A DNA stretch of 64,000 bases from Deltaproteobacteria bacterium (lineage in GTDB: Bacteria > Myxococcota_A > Polyangia > Polyangiales > Houyiibacteriaceae). Below are positions 55,063 through 63,453 of this stretch, piece after piece (the stretch's first letter is position 1; each line of letters opens with the position of its first letter). The DNA lies in NCBI GenBank assembly GCA_017644045.1, contig JAEPMI010000002.1, forward strand, positions 701,024 to 765,023, read 5' to 3'. The notes beneath the pieces are model-generated. The model made no database searches and was not told where the DNA came from. It worked only from the letters and a program-made list of their open reading frames with translations. A program made the position numbers and the translations under genes.

Positions 55063-55068
55063 TATGCT
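55063..55068 (+). promoter_or_regulatory. TATGCT -10 of roadblock-like gene
   Basis: TATGCT ends 7 bases before the ATG at 55076. Confidence 0.45.
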
Positions 55069-55075
55069 CTGACCG

Positions 55076-55942
55076 ATGGAAGAGGTGGAACGACTGCTGG
55101 AGGTGGTCCGCAAGGAGCTCGGCGCGGACGACGCGCGGCTCGAGCTCGGCGGCAAGGACCCCGGCGAAGACGCCGTGTGGTGCGCCCTCCCGACCGGCTT
55201 CCGCCTGGTCGCCCTCCTGCCGGACGCCGAGCGTTCGGACGAGGAGCTCACGCGACTGCGCGAGAAGCTCGTCTTCCTGGCCCGCTCCTTCGACGCCACC
55301 TTCGACCGCGTCAGCCCGCCGGCGCCGCGGCCCGCCGGGAACCCGCAACACGCGCTCGACGATGCCCTCGACGTGCTCGCGGGCCAGACCTCGGCGCTCG
55401 CTGCGCTGGTCATCGACAACGACTCCCCGGTCTTCTGGGGAAGCTCGCTCAGCCCACGCGGAGACGAAGACCTCGACGCCGCGGCCCGCGCGGCCGGGGC
55501 GCTGGCGCTCGCGAGCGCGGGCGACCTCGATCTGGCGGCGATGCTCGCCGGCACGAACACCGAGGTCCCCACCGAGCTCGAGCGCCCCGTCGCCCAGATC
55601 CGCGCCGACGCGGGTGACGAGCGCGACGCCGACGAATGGCACCGGCGGCTCACCGTCTTCGCCGCGACTACCGCGCTCCGCGAAGCGTGCCGGGGCGATG
55701 GCGAGCTGGGTACCCGCCACGCCGTCCACGACGACGACCTGGCCTATCTGGCCCGTAGCTTCGGCGGCATCTATTGGCTCGTGCTGGCCTTCGAGGTCTC
55801 GCGCTTCTCCGAGCTCCACGCGGAGGCCGCGATGATCCATGCCCTGCCCTGGATCGAGCGGCTGGTCCTCTCGCTCCCGCCCATCGATCCGGATGGCGGC
55901 GGTGGCCGGGTCCTGAAGCTCCGCCGACTCCGCCCCGTGTAG
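55076..55942 (+). CDS. Roadblock/LC7-like protein
   Basis: 288 residues, cytoplasmic. A first domain (about 90-150) reads ALDDALDVLAGQTSALAALV, then DNDSPVFWGSSLSP and a helix, the order seen in Roadblock/LC7 proteins such as MglB. A second region (about 225-280) with YLARSFGGIYWLVLAF, a helix and WIERLVLSLPPIDPDGGGG could be a second copy. In myxobacteria such proteins regulate small GTPases for polarity and motility. No GTPase gene is adjacent. The fold call is by pattern and not certain. Confidence 0.6.
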   Translation: MEEVERLLEVVRKELGADDARLELGGKDPGEDAVWCALPTGFRLVALLPDAERSDEELTRLREKLVFLARSFDATFDRVSPPAPRPAGNPQHALDDALDVLAGQTSALAALVIDNDSPVFWGSSLSPRGDEDLDAAARAAGALALASAGDLDLAAMLAGTNTEVPTELERPVAQIRADAGDERDADEWHRRLTVFAATTALREACRGDGELGTRHAVHDDDLAYLARSFGGIYWLVLAFEVSRFSELHAEAAMIHALPWIERLVLSLPPIDPDGGGGRVLKLRRLRPV

Positions 55943-55986
55943 CGCGTAGGCGCACGCCGGAGACTCGATTTTTCCCGACCACCGGG

Positions 55987-55992
55987 TAAGGT
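55987..55992 (+). promoter_or_regulatory. TAAGGT -10 of MaoC-type hydratase gene
   Basis: TAAGGT ends 9 bases before the ATG at 56002. Confidence 0.42.
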
Positions 55993-56001
55993 GCGCGCCT
56001 C

Positions 56002-56841
56002 ATGGCCCTACGCACCGACGTGGTTGGGGACGAGACCGAAGCGCTCGTCCATTCGCTCACCTGGAAGGACGCCGTCCTCTACGCCCTCGGCGTGGGCGCG
56101 ACGCGCGACGAGCTGGACTTCCTCTACGAGGGCCGCGGCCCGAAGGTCCTGCCGACCTACGCGGTCATCCCCGCGTTCGCGGCGATGGACGAGCTCTTCG
56201 AGAAGACCGGCGGCGACCTGCTCGGGGTGGTCCACGGCGCCCAGAAGATCACCCTCCACCGCCCCTTCCAGGCCGGCGAGAGCCTCTTCACCACCGGGAA
56301 GGTGGAGGGCATCTACGACATGAAGCGGATGGGTCAGGCGATCTTCACCACCGAGACCAAGGACGGCAGCGGCGCGCTGGTCTGCGAGACCGAGTGGATG
56401 ATCCTCTTCCGGCTCGACGGTGGCTTCGGCGGCGAGCGGCCGCCGCCCAGCTACCGCAACAAGAAGCCCGACCGCGACCCGGACTTCGAGGTCACCGAGA
56501 AGACGAGCGAGGAGCAAGCGCTCCTCTATCGGCTCAGCGGGGATCTCAACCCGCTGCACGCGGACCCGGCGATCGGCGAGAAGGCCGGCTTCGGCCTGCC
56601 GATCCTCCACGGCCTCTGCACCTATGGCTACGTGGGTCGCGCGGTGCTCAACGAGGTCTGCGGCGGCGACCCGGCCAAGCTCAAGGAGCTCCGCGGTCAG
56701 TTCCGCAAGCCGGTGTGGCCGGGCGAGACCCTGATCACGCGCGGCTGGCGCGAGGGCGACGAGGTGATCCTCCGGGTCACCACGAAGGAGCGGCCCGAAG
56801 AGGACTGCTTCACCAACGCCTGCGCGCTGGTCACGGACTGA
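56002..56841 (+). CDS. MaoC-like double-hotdog enoyl-CoA hydratase
   Basis: 279 residues, the size of the two-hotdog hydratase 2 unit of peroxisomal multifunctional enzyme. The N-terminal hotdog has WKDAVLYALGVGAT and LPTYAVIP; the C-terminal one has the hydratase 2 motif YRLSGDLNPLHADP with its catalytic Asp and His, then FGLPILHGLCTYG. It should hydrate trans-2-enoyl-CoA to (R)-3-hydroxyacyl-CoA in beta-oxidation or a related route. It overlaps the converging Lgt-like gene by 11 bases. Single gene with its own promoter. Confidence 0.93.
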   Translation: MALRTDVVGDETEALVHSLTWKDAVLYALGVGATRDELDFLYEGRGPKVLPTYAVIPAFAAMDELFEKTGGDLLGVVHGAQKITLHRPFQAGESLFTTGKVEGIYDMKRMGQAIFTTETKDGSGALVCETEWMILFRLDGGFGGERPPPSYRNKKPDRDPDFEVTEKTSEEQALLYRLSGDLNPLHADPAIGEKAGFGLPILHGLCTYGYVGRAVLNEVCGGDPAKLKELRGQFRKPVWPGETLITRGWREGDEVILRVTTKERPEEDCFTNACALVTD

Positions 56842-57604
56842 CGTCGGGCTCGGGTTCGGCCGGCTGGACGATCCACATCCAGAAGCCGACGACCGCGACC
56901 AAGAGCAGCAGACAGCTCAGCGCACGCTCCGAGGCGAGCGCCACGGACGAGAGATCGTGGCGGAGCCCGTCGAGGAGCATGCGCCCGACCGCGAAGAGAC
57001 CGACGAGCACCCACGGCATCTCCGGCCGCCCTCTGCGGACCGCGGCGAGCGCGGCGAGCGCCGCACCGAACGCGGCGTAGTAGAGGCCGACCGGATGGGT
57101 CGCGAGCGAGACCACCGCGTCGTGCTCGCGCCAGCCTTCGGCGATCTGCGCGAAGAGCGCGGGTGCGCCGGTGCCATCGGCCCAGCGGGAGTAGATGCCG
57201 AGCGAGCGGAGCCACTCGGGCGCATCGGCGGCGAGCGGGTAGCCGAAGACCGCGCCGTCGAGCCAACCGCCGATGCCCCACGCGTGAATCGCGAGGCCGA
57301 GCGCCACCGCGCCGTGGCGACCGAGCACGGTCGGTGGTCCGACGAGCCGGAGGAACGCGAACGCGCCGAGCACACCGAGCGAGAGGCCGCCGCCGCCGAT
57401 GAGGCGACCGAGGAGCGCACCGACCGCGGCGCCTCCGACCAACGCCACGAAGGCTCGGCCGCGGGTCCGTCGGCTCAGCCCGTCGGAAGGCGGACCGGTG
57501 ACCACGTACCAGCAGACGACCAGCGCGACCGCCATCGCCACTCCGAACGAATGGATGGCGAACGACGTCTCACCGAATCGGAGCTCGAGGAGGACGGGGT
57601 CCAA
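56831..57604 (-). CDS. Lgt-like membrane protein
   Basis: 257 residues, TTG start at 57604 supported by TACTCT 7 bases upstream. About seven membrane segments. Some prolipoprotein diacylglyceryl transferase features remain: FAIHSFGVAMAVA near the start, GLSLGVLGAF in the middle, HPVGLYYAAFG and FAVGRMLLDGLRHD near the end. But the strongly conserved Lgt signature (HGGL with RxxNF-type loops) is not clear, so it may be a second, divergent Lgt or a relative with another substrate. The window's many lipoproteins need an Lgt, which need not be this one. Confidence 0.72.
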   Translation of the reverse strand: MDPVLLELRFGETSFAIHSFGVAMAVALVVCWYVVTGPPSDGLSRRTRGRAFVALVGGAAVGALLGRLIGGGGLSLGVLGAFAFLRLVGPPTVLGRHGAVALGLAIHAWGIGGWLDGAVFGYPLAADAPEWLRSLGIYSRWADGTGAPALFAQIAEGWREHDAVVSLATHPVGLYYAAFGAALAALAAVRRGRPEMPWVLVGLFAVGRMLLDGLRHDLSSVALASERALSCLLLLVAVVGFWMWIVQPAEPEPDVSP

Positions 57605-57611
57605 GGGCGCG

Positions 57612-57617
57612 AGAGTA
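57612..57617 (-). promoter_or_regulatory. TACTCT -10 of Lgt-like gene
   Basis: On the minus strand TACTCT ends 7 bases before a TTG at 57604; this is the basis for using TTG. Confidence 0.42.
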
Positions 57618-57672
57618 GCGAACTCGGGACCGCCCGCGCGAGAAGCCGCGCAGACCGGGCAGAGTCAGTGGG

Positions 57673-58296
57673 TCAGAGCGCGCAGGCGACGCCGGTGCCG
57701 CGGAGGCCGCAGTAGCCGTTCGGGTTCTTCCCGAGGTACTGCTGGTGGTAGTCCTCGGCGTAGTAGAAGGGCGGCGCTTCCCGGATCTCGGTGGTGATCG
57801 CGCCCATGCCGGCCGCCTTCAGCTTCGCCTCGTAGTCGGCCTTGGACTGCCGAGCCTGCGCGAGCTGATCGCCGTAGGTGTAGATCGCCGAGCGGTACTG
57901 GGTGCCGGTGTCGTTGCCCTGGCGCATGCCCTGGGTCGGGTCGTGCGCTTCCCAGAAGGTCTTCAAGAGCTCGGCGTAGGAGATCGTCTTCGGGTCGAAG
58001 ATCACGCGAACCACCTCGGTGTGCCCCGTGCCGCCGCTGCAGACCTCTTGGTAGGTCGGGTTCTTCGTGTGGCCGCCGGCATAGCCGGACTGGGTGGAGT
58101 AGACGCCGTCGAGACGCCAGAAGAGTCGCTCGGCGCCCCAGAAGCAGCCGAGCCCGAAGACCGCTTCCTGCATCCCTTCGGGCCAGGGCCCCACCGTCGG
58201 GTGGCCGTTCACGTAGTGCACGTCCGAGACCTGGATCGGGGCGTCCCGGCCGGGGAGCGCGTCGTTGGCGTCGGGGATCGTCAGCATTCTGCCCAT
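57673..58296 (-). CDS. msrA: Peptide methionine sulfoxide reductase A
   Basis: 207 residues (or 204 from the ATG at 58287). The catalytic motif GCFWGAER has Cys51; [20 protein letters not shown] and [11 protein letters not shown] follow, and the C-terminal [12 protein letters not shown] holds resolving cysteines. The N-terminal 40 residues are an extension. It repairs S-form methionine sulfoxide with thioredoxin. A TACGAT lies at 58305-58300 on this strand, too near the first ATG for a normal leader, so the second ATG is possible. The gene diverges from the DUF2085 gene. Confidence 0.96.
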   Translation of the reverse strand: MGRMLTIPDANDALPGRDAPIQVSDVHYVNGHPTVGPWPEGMQEAVFGLGCFWGAERLFWRLDGVYSTQSGYAGGHTKNPTYQEVCSGGTGHTEVVRVIFDPKTISYAELLKTFWEAHDPTQGMRQGNDTGTQYRSAIYTYGDQLAQARQSKADYEAKLKAAGMGAITTEIREAPPFYYAEDYHQQYLGKNPNGYCGLRGTGVACAL

Positions 58297-58343
58297 GGGA
58301 TCGTATGGTGGGTCGAGTTCGGTCCCGCGGCTACCCCCGATGC

Positions 58344-58349
58344 CATACT
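58344..58349 (+). promoter_or_regulatory. CATACT -10 of DUF2085 gene
   Basis: CATACT ends 6 bases before the ATG at 58356. It departs from TAnnnT at the first base. Confidence 0.35.
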
Positions 58350-58355
58350 CGGGGC

Positions 58356-58808
58356 ATGGGCCCTCGAATCCTCGGCGCAGCGTTGGTCGGTCTGCCGGCT
58401 ACCGCCCTGGTGCTGATGGGTTGGCTCGCGCCGGAGGGGTCCACGCTCGACTCGGCCATCCACGGGCTGGGCGCCGTGGTGTGTCACGCCGACCCGGGTC
58501 GCTCGTTCGAAGGGGCCGCGGTCTGTCACCGCTGCACCGGCATCTACGCGGGCGTCGCGGTGGGCGGCTGGCTCTCGATGGCCTTTCCTCGGGTCCCGTT
58601 TCAGCGGGTCGCGTGGTGGGTGATCGCGATCGGACCGCTGGCGCTCCAGGTCGCGCTCGGACTCGTGACGGCGGCCCTCGACCTTTGGTGGCTGCGCCTC
58701 GGGACGGGCCTGGTGTTCGGCGCGATGAGCGGGTTGGCGATCGCGCACGCGCTCAGGGCGCTGACCCGGCCTGCTGCTGCCGATGCAGCTCCTCACCGTC
58801 CCACGTGA
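58356..58808 (+). CDS. DUF2085 family membrane protein
   Basis: 150 residues with about four membrane helices. The family signature is present: [11 protein letters not shown] followed by [15 protein letters not shown], with Cys and His placed as possible metal or haem ligands. The biochemical role of DUF2085 is unknown. The last 56 bases overlap, in opposite direction, the last 56 bases of the lipoprotein gene at 58753-59115. Confidence 0.88.
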   Translation: MGPRILGAALVGLPATALVLMGWLAPEGSTLDSAIHGLGAVVCHADPGRSFEGAAVCHRCTGIYAGVAVGGWLSMAFPRVPFQRVAWWVIAIGPLALQVALGLVTAALDLWWLRLGTGLVFGAMSGLAIAHALRALTRPAAADAAPHRPT

Positions 58809-59115
58809 TCGCATCGCCGGCGACCTCGATGCGAATGTCGTGGTCGTCGATGGCGACCTCGGGTCCCGGCGCGCTCTCCATGCACCCGGTCGCGCGAAAG
58901 GTGTGCACCGAGCCCTCGGTCGAGAGGAGCTCGAGGTCGCACTTCTTCGAGATCGGCGGGTAGCCGCTCATCGAGAAGCCATCGGCGTCGACCACGTACT
59001 CCTTCATCCACGAGTGACCGCCACCGAGATCGCCCGAGGCGCTCCAGGTTCCATGGAGCTCGGTCGGGACGGAGCCACAGCCGGTGAGCACGACGATCGC
59101 GAGCAGAGCTCTCAT
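58753..59115 (-). CDS. Small lipoprotein
   Basis: 120 residues. ATG at 59115 gives MRALLAIVVLTGCGS, lipobox Cys13. The mature part is a short beta-rich domain: LHGTWSASGDL, YVVDADGFSMSG, ISKKCDLELLS, TFRATGCMES, and [17 protein letters not shown], like lipocalin-type small domains that open with GTW. It overlaps the WYL gene stop by ATGA and so is last in that unit. Function unknown. The 3' end runs antisense through the DUF2085 gene. Confidence 0.78.
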   Translation of the reverse strand: MRALLAIVVLTGCGSVPTELHGTWSASGDLGGGHSWMKEYVVDADGFSMSGYPPISKKCDLELLSTEGSVHTFRATGCMESAPGPEVAIDDHDIRIEVAGDAITWDGEELHRQQQAGSAP

Positions 59116-60011
59116 TCGTCCCCCTCGTAGCGCGCGAGCAGGGCCTTCACCTCTTCGACCATCGCGGCTCGCGCTTCGGGCGGACTCTGGATCGCCGCGC
59201 GACCGCGCTGCGCGCGCACCCATCGGCGCGTGCCGGCCGGGCCACCGGAACCCCAGCGAAAGGTGCGCTCGCCGACCTTCACCTGCACCGCCCCGTCACC
59301 GAGGTCGAGCTCTTCGAGGCGACGGCGGGCCTCTTCCAGGTCGATGTCGGGCGCCTCGTCCATCGGCTCGCCGAGCGCAGCGCTCCGGAAGCGCTCGACC
59401 TTGAAGGTCTTCTCGTCGCCGCCGATGAGGTACCAAGCGCCGCGCACCTGCACGATGCCGGCGGGCTCGATGCGGCGCGTGCTCAGCTCGTCGCGCCCAG
59501 CCGTCCAGTACTCCGCCTCGACGGCGCGCTGCTCACGGAGGGCGGTCTCGAGCGTGTGGAGCACCCCGGGCCGCTCGGCTCCGTCAGCCAGGATCTGCAC
59601 GCGGTCGCCGACGTCCTTGCCGATGGCCGCAGCCCGTTCGCTTGCGAGCCCGGCGATGCGCTCGGAGAGCTCGTTGGCCCGCTCGCCGATCGTGGGCGGC
59701 GCGTTCGCGCGGAGGGGCGCGAGCGCCGCGAGCAAGGCCATCATCTCGCGCACGTCGAAACGCGGCGGGCGGGTGAAACGTTGCGGAAGGGCGACGTGGA
59801 CGCGGCCGCCTTCGAGGAAGATCTCGACCAGCTCGTCGGGCCCGCCGTCCGGCGCGCCGACCATGGCCACGCGATCGAGCAGGGTGGCGAGGTCCTTTCG
59901 GGAGATCGAGAGGATGTCCTCGAGCTCGCGAACGGTGACGCCGTGGCGGTGCTGGGCGACGTAGGGCACCAGGAAGAGAAAGCGGGTCAGGTCTTCGGGC
60001 AACCGGCTCAC
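59112..60011 (-). CDS. WYL-domain regulator, PafC-like
   Basis: 299 residues. An N-terminal winged-helix part (LVPYVAQHRHGVTVRELEDI, then a recognition helix in SISRKDLATLLDRV), a middle helical linker, and a WYL domain with GAWYLIGGDEKTFKVERFRS. A C-terminal WCX-like extension follows. The partner upstream overlaps by ATGA. Paired WYL proteins of this kind resemble mycobacterial PafB/PafC, which activate DNA-repair genes after binding single-stranded DNA. Assignment as the C partner is from order and length. Confidence 0.88.
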   Translation of the reverse strand: MSRLPEDLTRFLFLVPYVAQHRHGVTVRELEDILSISRKDLATLLDRVAMVGAPDGGPDELVEIFLEGGRVHVALPQRFTRPPRFDVREMMALLAALAPLRANAPPTIGERANELSERIAGLASERAAAIGKDVGDRVQILADGAERPGVLHTLETALREQRAVEAEYWTAGRDELSTRRIEPAGIVQVRGAWYLIGGDEKTFKVERFRSAALGEPMDEAPDIDLEEARRRLEELDLGDGAVQVKVGERTFRWGSGGPAGTRRWVRAQRGRAAIQSPPEARAAMVEEVKALLARYEGDE

Positions 60012-60964
60012 GAGGCGCTCCCTTCGTGGGCGACGAGGATTGCGCGGAGCGCGTCGGCGATGCGTGCGCGGGCTTGAGGCGGGGAGCGCAGCTCGGCGCG
60101 ACGACCGAGCGAGAGCACCTGGTCGACCAGGAAGTCCACGTTGGACGTCTCCACGGTGAAGACGCTCTGGTCGTTCGGCTCGCCCCAGTCGCGCTCGACC
60201 AGGAACGTGACCTCCGGGTCGACCCAGACGGTCGCCGTGACGGGCTCGTGCACGTTCCAGCGAAGCGGCGACACCGCGCGGTACTCGGCGACCGAGAAGC
60301 CTTCGGGGACCTCGAAGTGAGGCCCGCCGTCCATCACCTCGGGCGCCTCCATCCGCGAGGCCCGGAAGACCCGCATCGCGCCGCGGCCGTGGTCGTGGCC
60401 GATGAGGTACCAGGCGCCCTCGCGCAGGAAGATGCCGTAGGCGTCGACCTCACGCTTCGCGGTCTCGCCGTCGGCGCGGCGGTAGTGGAAGCGGACCTTG
60501 CGGCGCTCGGCGACCGCCTCGCTGAGCGCCTCGACGTGCTCGGCGCCGGCCTTCTCCGCGCGGTGGCCGACGCGCAGCAGGGCGCGCTCGTCGTCGGCCG
60601 GGTCGGTGCCGAGCTTCGCGAGGGCCAGGCGGAGTGCGCGCCGGTGCGGGAAGCCAGGCGTCGCGAGGGCCGCCTGGGCCGCGGTGGCGAGGAGGGCGCG
60701 GTCCTCCTCGCCCATCTCGATCTCGGGCAGGTAGGTCGCCTCGGTGTCGAGCACGTACCCGGTGCGGTCCTCGTCGTCGATGTAGCGGAGAACGATGCCG
60801 AGGTTGGCGAGCTCGGCCTTGTCCCGCTCGAACTTGCGGCGGATCGACTCGTCGTTGGCGCCCGAGTAGTCGGCGAACGCCTCCTTGAGCGCGCTCAGGG
60901 TCACCGGCTCGCGGCTGCTCTGGAGCACGTGCACCAGGTCCAGGAGGCGCTCGAGACGCTTCAT
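60008..60964 (-). CDS. WYL-domain regulator, PafB-like
   Basis: 318 residues from the ATG at 60964. HTH at the start (LERLLDLVHVLQSSREPVTL, then SIRRKFERDKAELANLG), a helical linker with LATAAQAALATPGFP, and a WYL domain with VRFHYRR, GAWYLIGHDHGRGAMRVFRAS, followed by a WCX region. With the downstream protein it forms a PafBC-like heterodimer (family inference), a SOS-independent DNA damage regulator in actinobacteria. About 100 bases separate it from the divergent oxygenase gene, a candidate target. Confidence 0.88.
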   Translation of the reverse strand: MKRLERLLDLVHVLQSSREPVTLSALKEAFADYSGANDESIRRKFERDKAELANLGIVLRYIDDEDRTGYVLDTEATYLPEIEMGEEDRALLATAAQAALATPGFPHRRALRLALAKLGTDPADDERALLRVGHRAEKAGAEHVEALSEAVAERRKVRFHYRRADGETAKREVDAYGIFLREGAWYLIGHDHGRGAMRVFRASRMEAPEVMDGGPHFEVPEGFSVAEYRAVSPLRWNVHEPVTATVWVDPEVTFLVERDWGEPNDQSVFTVETSNVDFLVDQVLSLGRRAELRSPPQARARIADALRAILVAHEGSAS

Positions 60965-61068
60965 CGGGGCCCACCAAAGCAGAAGGATCGCCCGGGAGCA
61001 ATCACTGGCTGTGGTGTGGTAGATCCTCGGTCCGGCCGGGCCCTCACCCGGTGACACGGAGAAAGCCC

Positions 61069-62010
61069 ATGGAACAGACCATTCCCGTCGTCGACCTCTC
61101 CCAGTATCGGGACGAGGGCACCCGCGAGGCCTTCACGAAGAAGCTCGGGGACGCCCTGCGCGAGCTCGGCTTCGCTGCCATCGAGAACCACGGCATCGAC
61201 CAGTCGGTCTTCGACCGCACCTACGCGGCCTACAAGGCCTTCTTCGCCTTGGACGACGAGGTGAAGCGGAAGTACGAGACCCCCGAGGACGGGCGTCGCC
61301 GCGGGTACACGAGCTTCGGCGTCGAGCACGCGAAGGACAGCAAGAAGGCAGACCTGAAGGAGTTCTTCCACGCGGGGCGTGAGCTGCCGGAAGGCGACCC
61401 GATGGCGCCGCGGCTCGCGAAGAACCTGTGGCCGGCGGAGGTCACCGAGGTGGAGGCGGCGAGCAAGGCGCTCTTCGCGGAGCTCGACCGGGTGGCCTTC
61501 GACGTCCTGGAGTCGTTCAGCGCGTACCTGGGACAGCCGAAGGCCTTCCTCCCCGACATGGTCGACAAGGGGAACACGATTCTCCGGGTGATCCACTACC
61601 CGGTCTGCGATGGCTTCGACGAGCCGGGCGTGATGCGCGCGGCGCAGCACGAGGACATCAACCTGATGACGCTACTGCCGCCGGCGGACGAGTCGGGGCT
61701 CGAGCTGCTCACCCGTGAGGGCGAGTGGCTCCCGATCCACGCGATCCCGGGGCAGATCATCGTGGACACCGGCGACATGATGAGCCGGATCACCAACGAC
61801 CAGATCCCAGCGACCACCCATCGGGTCGTGAACCCGAAGGGCGACCCGAAGCCGCGCTACTCGATGCCCTTCTTCGTGCACCCGCACCTGGACGTGACCC
61901 TCGAGGTGCTGGAGAGCTGTGTGCCCGAAGGGCAGAAGCCGAAGTACCCGCCGATCCACAACGACGAGTTCCTGCAGCAGCGGCTGCGCGAGATCGGCCT
62001 GGCGAAGTAA
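61069..62010 (+). CDS. 2-oxoglutarate/Fe(II) oxygenase (IPNS-like)
   Basis: 313 residues; ATG 61069 behind GGAGA. The DIOX_N part has IPVVDLSQYR and ALRELGFAAIENHGI; the jelly-roll part has the iron ligands His194 and Asp196 in AAQHEDINLM and His251 in TTHRVVNP, and an Arg in RYSMPFF for 2-oxoglutarate. This is the isopenicillin-N-synthase-like family, which hydroxylates or otherwise oxidises small molecules. No biosynthetic cluster surrounds it, so the substrate cannot be guessed. A GTG at 61051 would add six residues. Confidence 0.93.
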   Translation: MEQTIPVVDLSQYRDEGTREAFTKKLGDALRELGFAAIENHGIDQSVFDRTYAAYKAFFALDDEVKRKYETPEDGRRRGYTSFGVEHAKDSKKADLKEFFHAGRELPEGDPMAPRLAKNLWPAEVTEVEAASKALFAELDRVAFDVLESFSAYLGQPKAFLPDMVDKGNTILRVIHYPVCDGFDEPGVMRAAQHEDINLMTLLPPADESGLELLTREGEWLPIHAIPGQIIVDTGDMMSRITNDQIPATTHRVVNPKGDPKPRYSMPFFVHPHLDVTLEVLESCVPEGQKPKYPPIHNDEFLQQRLREIGLAK

Positions 62011-62016
62011 GTCGTC

Positions 62017-62022
62017 TACAAT
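62017..62022 (+). promoter_or_regulatory. TACAAT -10 of PilZ gene
   Basis: TACAAT, nearly consensus, ends 9 bases before the GTG at 62032. The gap also holds GGAG, so a leadered mode cannot be excluded. Confidence 0.5.
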
Positions 62023-62031
62023 GGAGCGACC

Positions 62032-62388
62032 GTGACCGACGAAAAGCGCAAAGCCCCCCGTCACGCCATCTGGTTCCCGATGCAGATGGACACCAGCGGG
62101 GACGTGATCATGGGCATCAGCCGTGACCTCTCGGAGGTGGGCGTGATGATGGTCGCCGCGGCCAAGCCCGAGCCGGGGGCGAAGGTGACGATGACGATGA
62201 GCATCCCGGGCGACGAGGTCTCCGAGCGCAAGGTCACCGGCACGATCGTTCGCGTGAGCGACAACGACGCCGACAGCGAGGGGCTCTGGAAGCACAAGGT
62301 CGCCGTCGAGTTCGACGAGCGGATCGACGAGCTGGACGAGCTCTTGGTCGAGGTGGCCCGGCAGTCGCGGCCGCCGGCCGAGCCCTGA
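62032..62388 (+). CDS. PilZ-domain c-di-GMP receptor
   Basis: 118 residues, a single PilZ domain. The c-di-GMP motifs are present: RKAPRHAI (RxxxR) at the start and DLSEVGV (D/NxSxxG) about 20 residues on, then the barrel strands with VTMTMSIPG, VTGTIVRVSD and HKVAVEFDE. It should bind c-di-GMP in the cytoplasm and pass on the signal by protein contact. GTG start. Together with the riboswitch at 35.8 kb it shows that c-di-GMP is used by this organism. Confidence 0.9.
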   Translation: MTDEKRKAPRHAIWFPMQMDTSGDVIMGISRDLSEVGVMMVAAAKPEPGAKVTMTMSIPGDEVSERKVTGTIVRVSDNDADSEGLWKHKVAVEFDERIDELDELLVEVARQSRPPAEP

Positions 62389-62410
62389 TGCTCGGTCGCA
62401 TCGTCTCTCG

Positions 62411-63334
62411 ATGATGGGCTTCGTCGACCGGCTCCCGCTGCTGCTGCTCGCCTTCGGAGTGGCGGTGGCGTGTGACGCGTCGCTCACCGCACGGGACGGC
62501 TTCGGTGTCGCGCTCGACGATCCGAGCGAGCGCGATCGGAAGAGCGTGCGGCAGTTCCGGGTGATGAACGCCGTGGCGGCCATCCTGTGGCTCGTGGCGA
62601 TCGGCACCCGACGGCGCGCGGACCTGGCGTTCGGGGCGACCCTGCTCTGGGCGATCATCGGGCCGGCGATGGTGATGGCAGGCGCAGCGATTCGCGCGCG
62701 CCGCCATCGGGACCCGGCCATCCCGGGGCCGCGCTACCTGGACCCGCACGCGCCCGCGCCGATGAGCGCGCTGATCAGCTGGCCACTACAGCTCCTGCAC
62801 GCCTCGACCCTGGCCGTGGTGTGCATCTTCTTCCGCTGGACGCTGCCCTATCTGCCTTCCGTCGCGCCCGTCCACTGGGCCGCGGAGGGCCCGGGCTACA
62901 CCTCGCCGACCAAGCTCTGGTGGGCGCTCGCGCTGATCGCCTTCAACCTGTCGATGATCCTCTTCTCCGCTTGGGCCGCGAGCGGCCCCGCGTTCACGTC
63001 GGACGACGACGGCCCCGAGGATCCCGAGGAGCGCCGCGAAGCCGGCGCCATCGAAACCCAGCGCCGCGTCATCTCCGTCCGCCTGGTCGAGACCCTCCTC
63101 ATCGGCTTCAACCTCATCGCCATGGCCATGTGGGTGACGGCGATCCTCCGCCTACTCCCCGGCGCCGACGCCAGCCTCGCCCCCACGGGCGCCATCGTCG
63201 CCGCCGCCCTCACCGGCACCGTCCTCCTCGCCACCCTGTCCCTCCACCTCCCTGCACTCCTGAGGCTGAGAAAGAGGGGACACTCCCCCCCCTCGGAACC
63301 CCCGAAAAAACAGGGCCCTCCGGAAGCAAAATGA
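62411..63334 (+). CDS. DUF1648-like membrane protein
   Basis: 307 residues with about six hydrophobic segments. PYLPSVAPVHWAAEGPGY in the middle is the DUF1648 pattern (LP..vPvHw...G). Charged loop GPEDPEERREAGAIETQRR. The last 18 or so residues (GHSPPSEPPKKQGPPEAK) and the stop are encoded by the left arm of a long inverted repeat at 63276-63440, so the tail is probably borrowed from that element and not part of the ancestral protein. Two ATGs (62411, 62414) are possible starts. Confidence 0.72.
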   Translation: MMGFVDRLPLLLLAFGVAVACDASLTARDGFGVALDDPSERDRKSVRQFRVMNAVAAILWLVAIGTRRRADLAFGATLLWAIIGPAMVMAGAAIRARRHRDPAIPGPRYLDPHAPAPMSALISWPLQLLHASTLAVVCIFFRWTLPYLPSVAPVHWAAEGPGYTSPTKLWWALALIAFNLSMILFSAWAASGPAFTSDDDGPEDPEERREAGAIETQRRVISVRLVETLLIGFNLIAMAMWVTAILRLLPGADASLAPTGAIVAAALTGTVLLATLSLHLPALLRLRKRGHSPPSEPPKKQGPPEAK

Positions 63335-63440
63335 ACGACCGTCCCGAGGTCCGCCCGTGACCCGCGGAACGGGATAGTTTTCATTTTGCTCTCGGAGGCC
63401 CTTGAGAAACAGGGGGATCCGGAGGGGGGGAGTGTCCCCC
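63276..63440. repeat. Long imperfect inverted repeat (MITE- or terminator-like)
   Basis: Arms 63276-63333 and 63381-63440, about 58-60 bases each, with both ends well matched: GGGGACACTCCCCCC outside and AGCAAAATGA inside. The centre differs at several sites. The 47-base loop is 63334-63380. It lies between converging genes and may stop transcription from both sides, but its length and the coding left arm look more like a small inserted element. Confidence 0.8.
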
Positions 63441-63453
63441 AGATCAAAGGGGG

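Noticed and set aside
61069-62010. A biosynthetic gene cluster around the IPNS-like oxygenase
   Set aside because: Neighbours are WYL regulators, a PilZ protein and a membrane protein; no NRPS, PKS or other tailoring gene is present.
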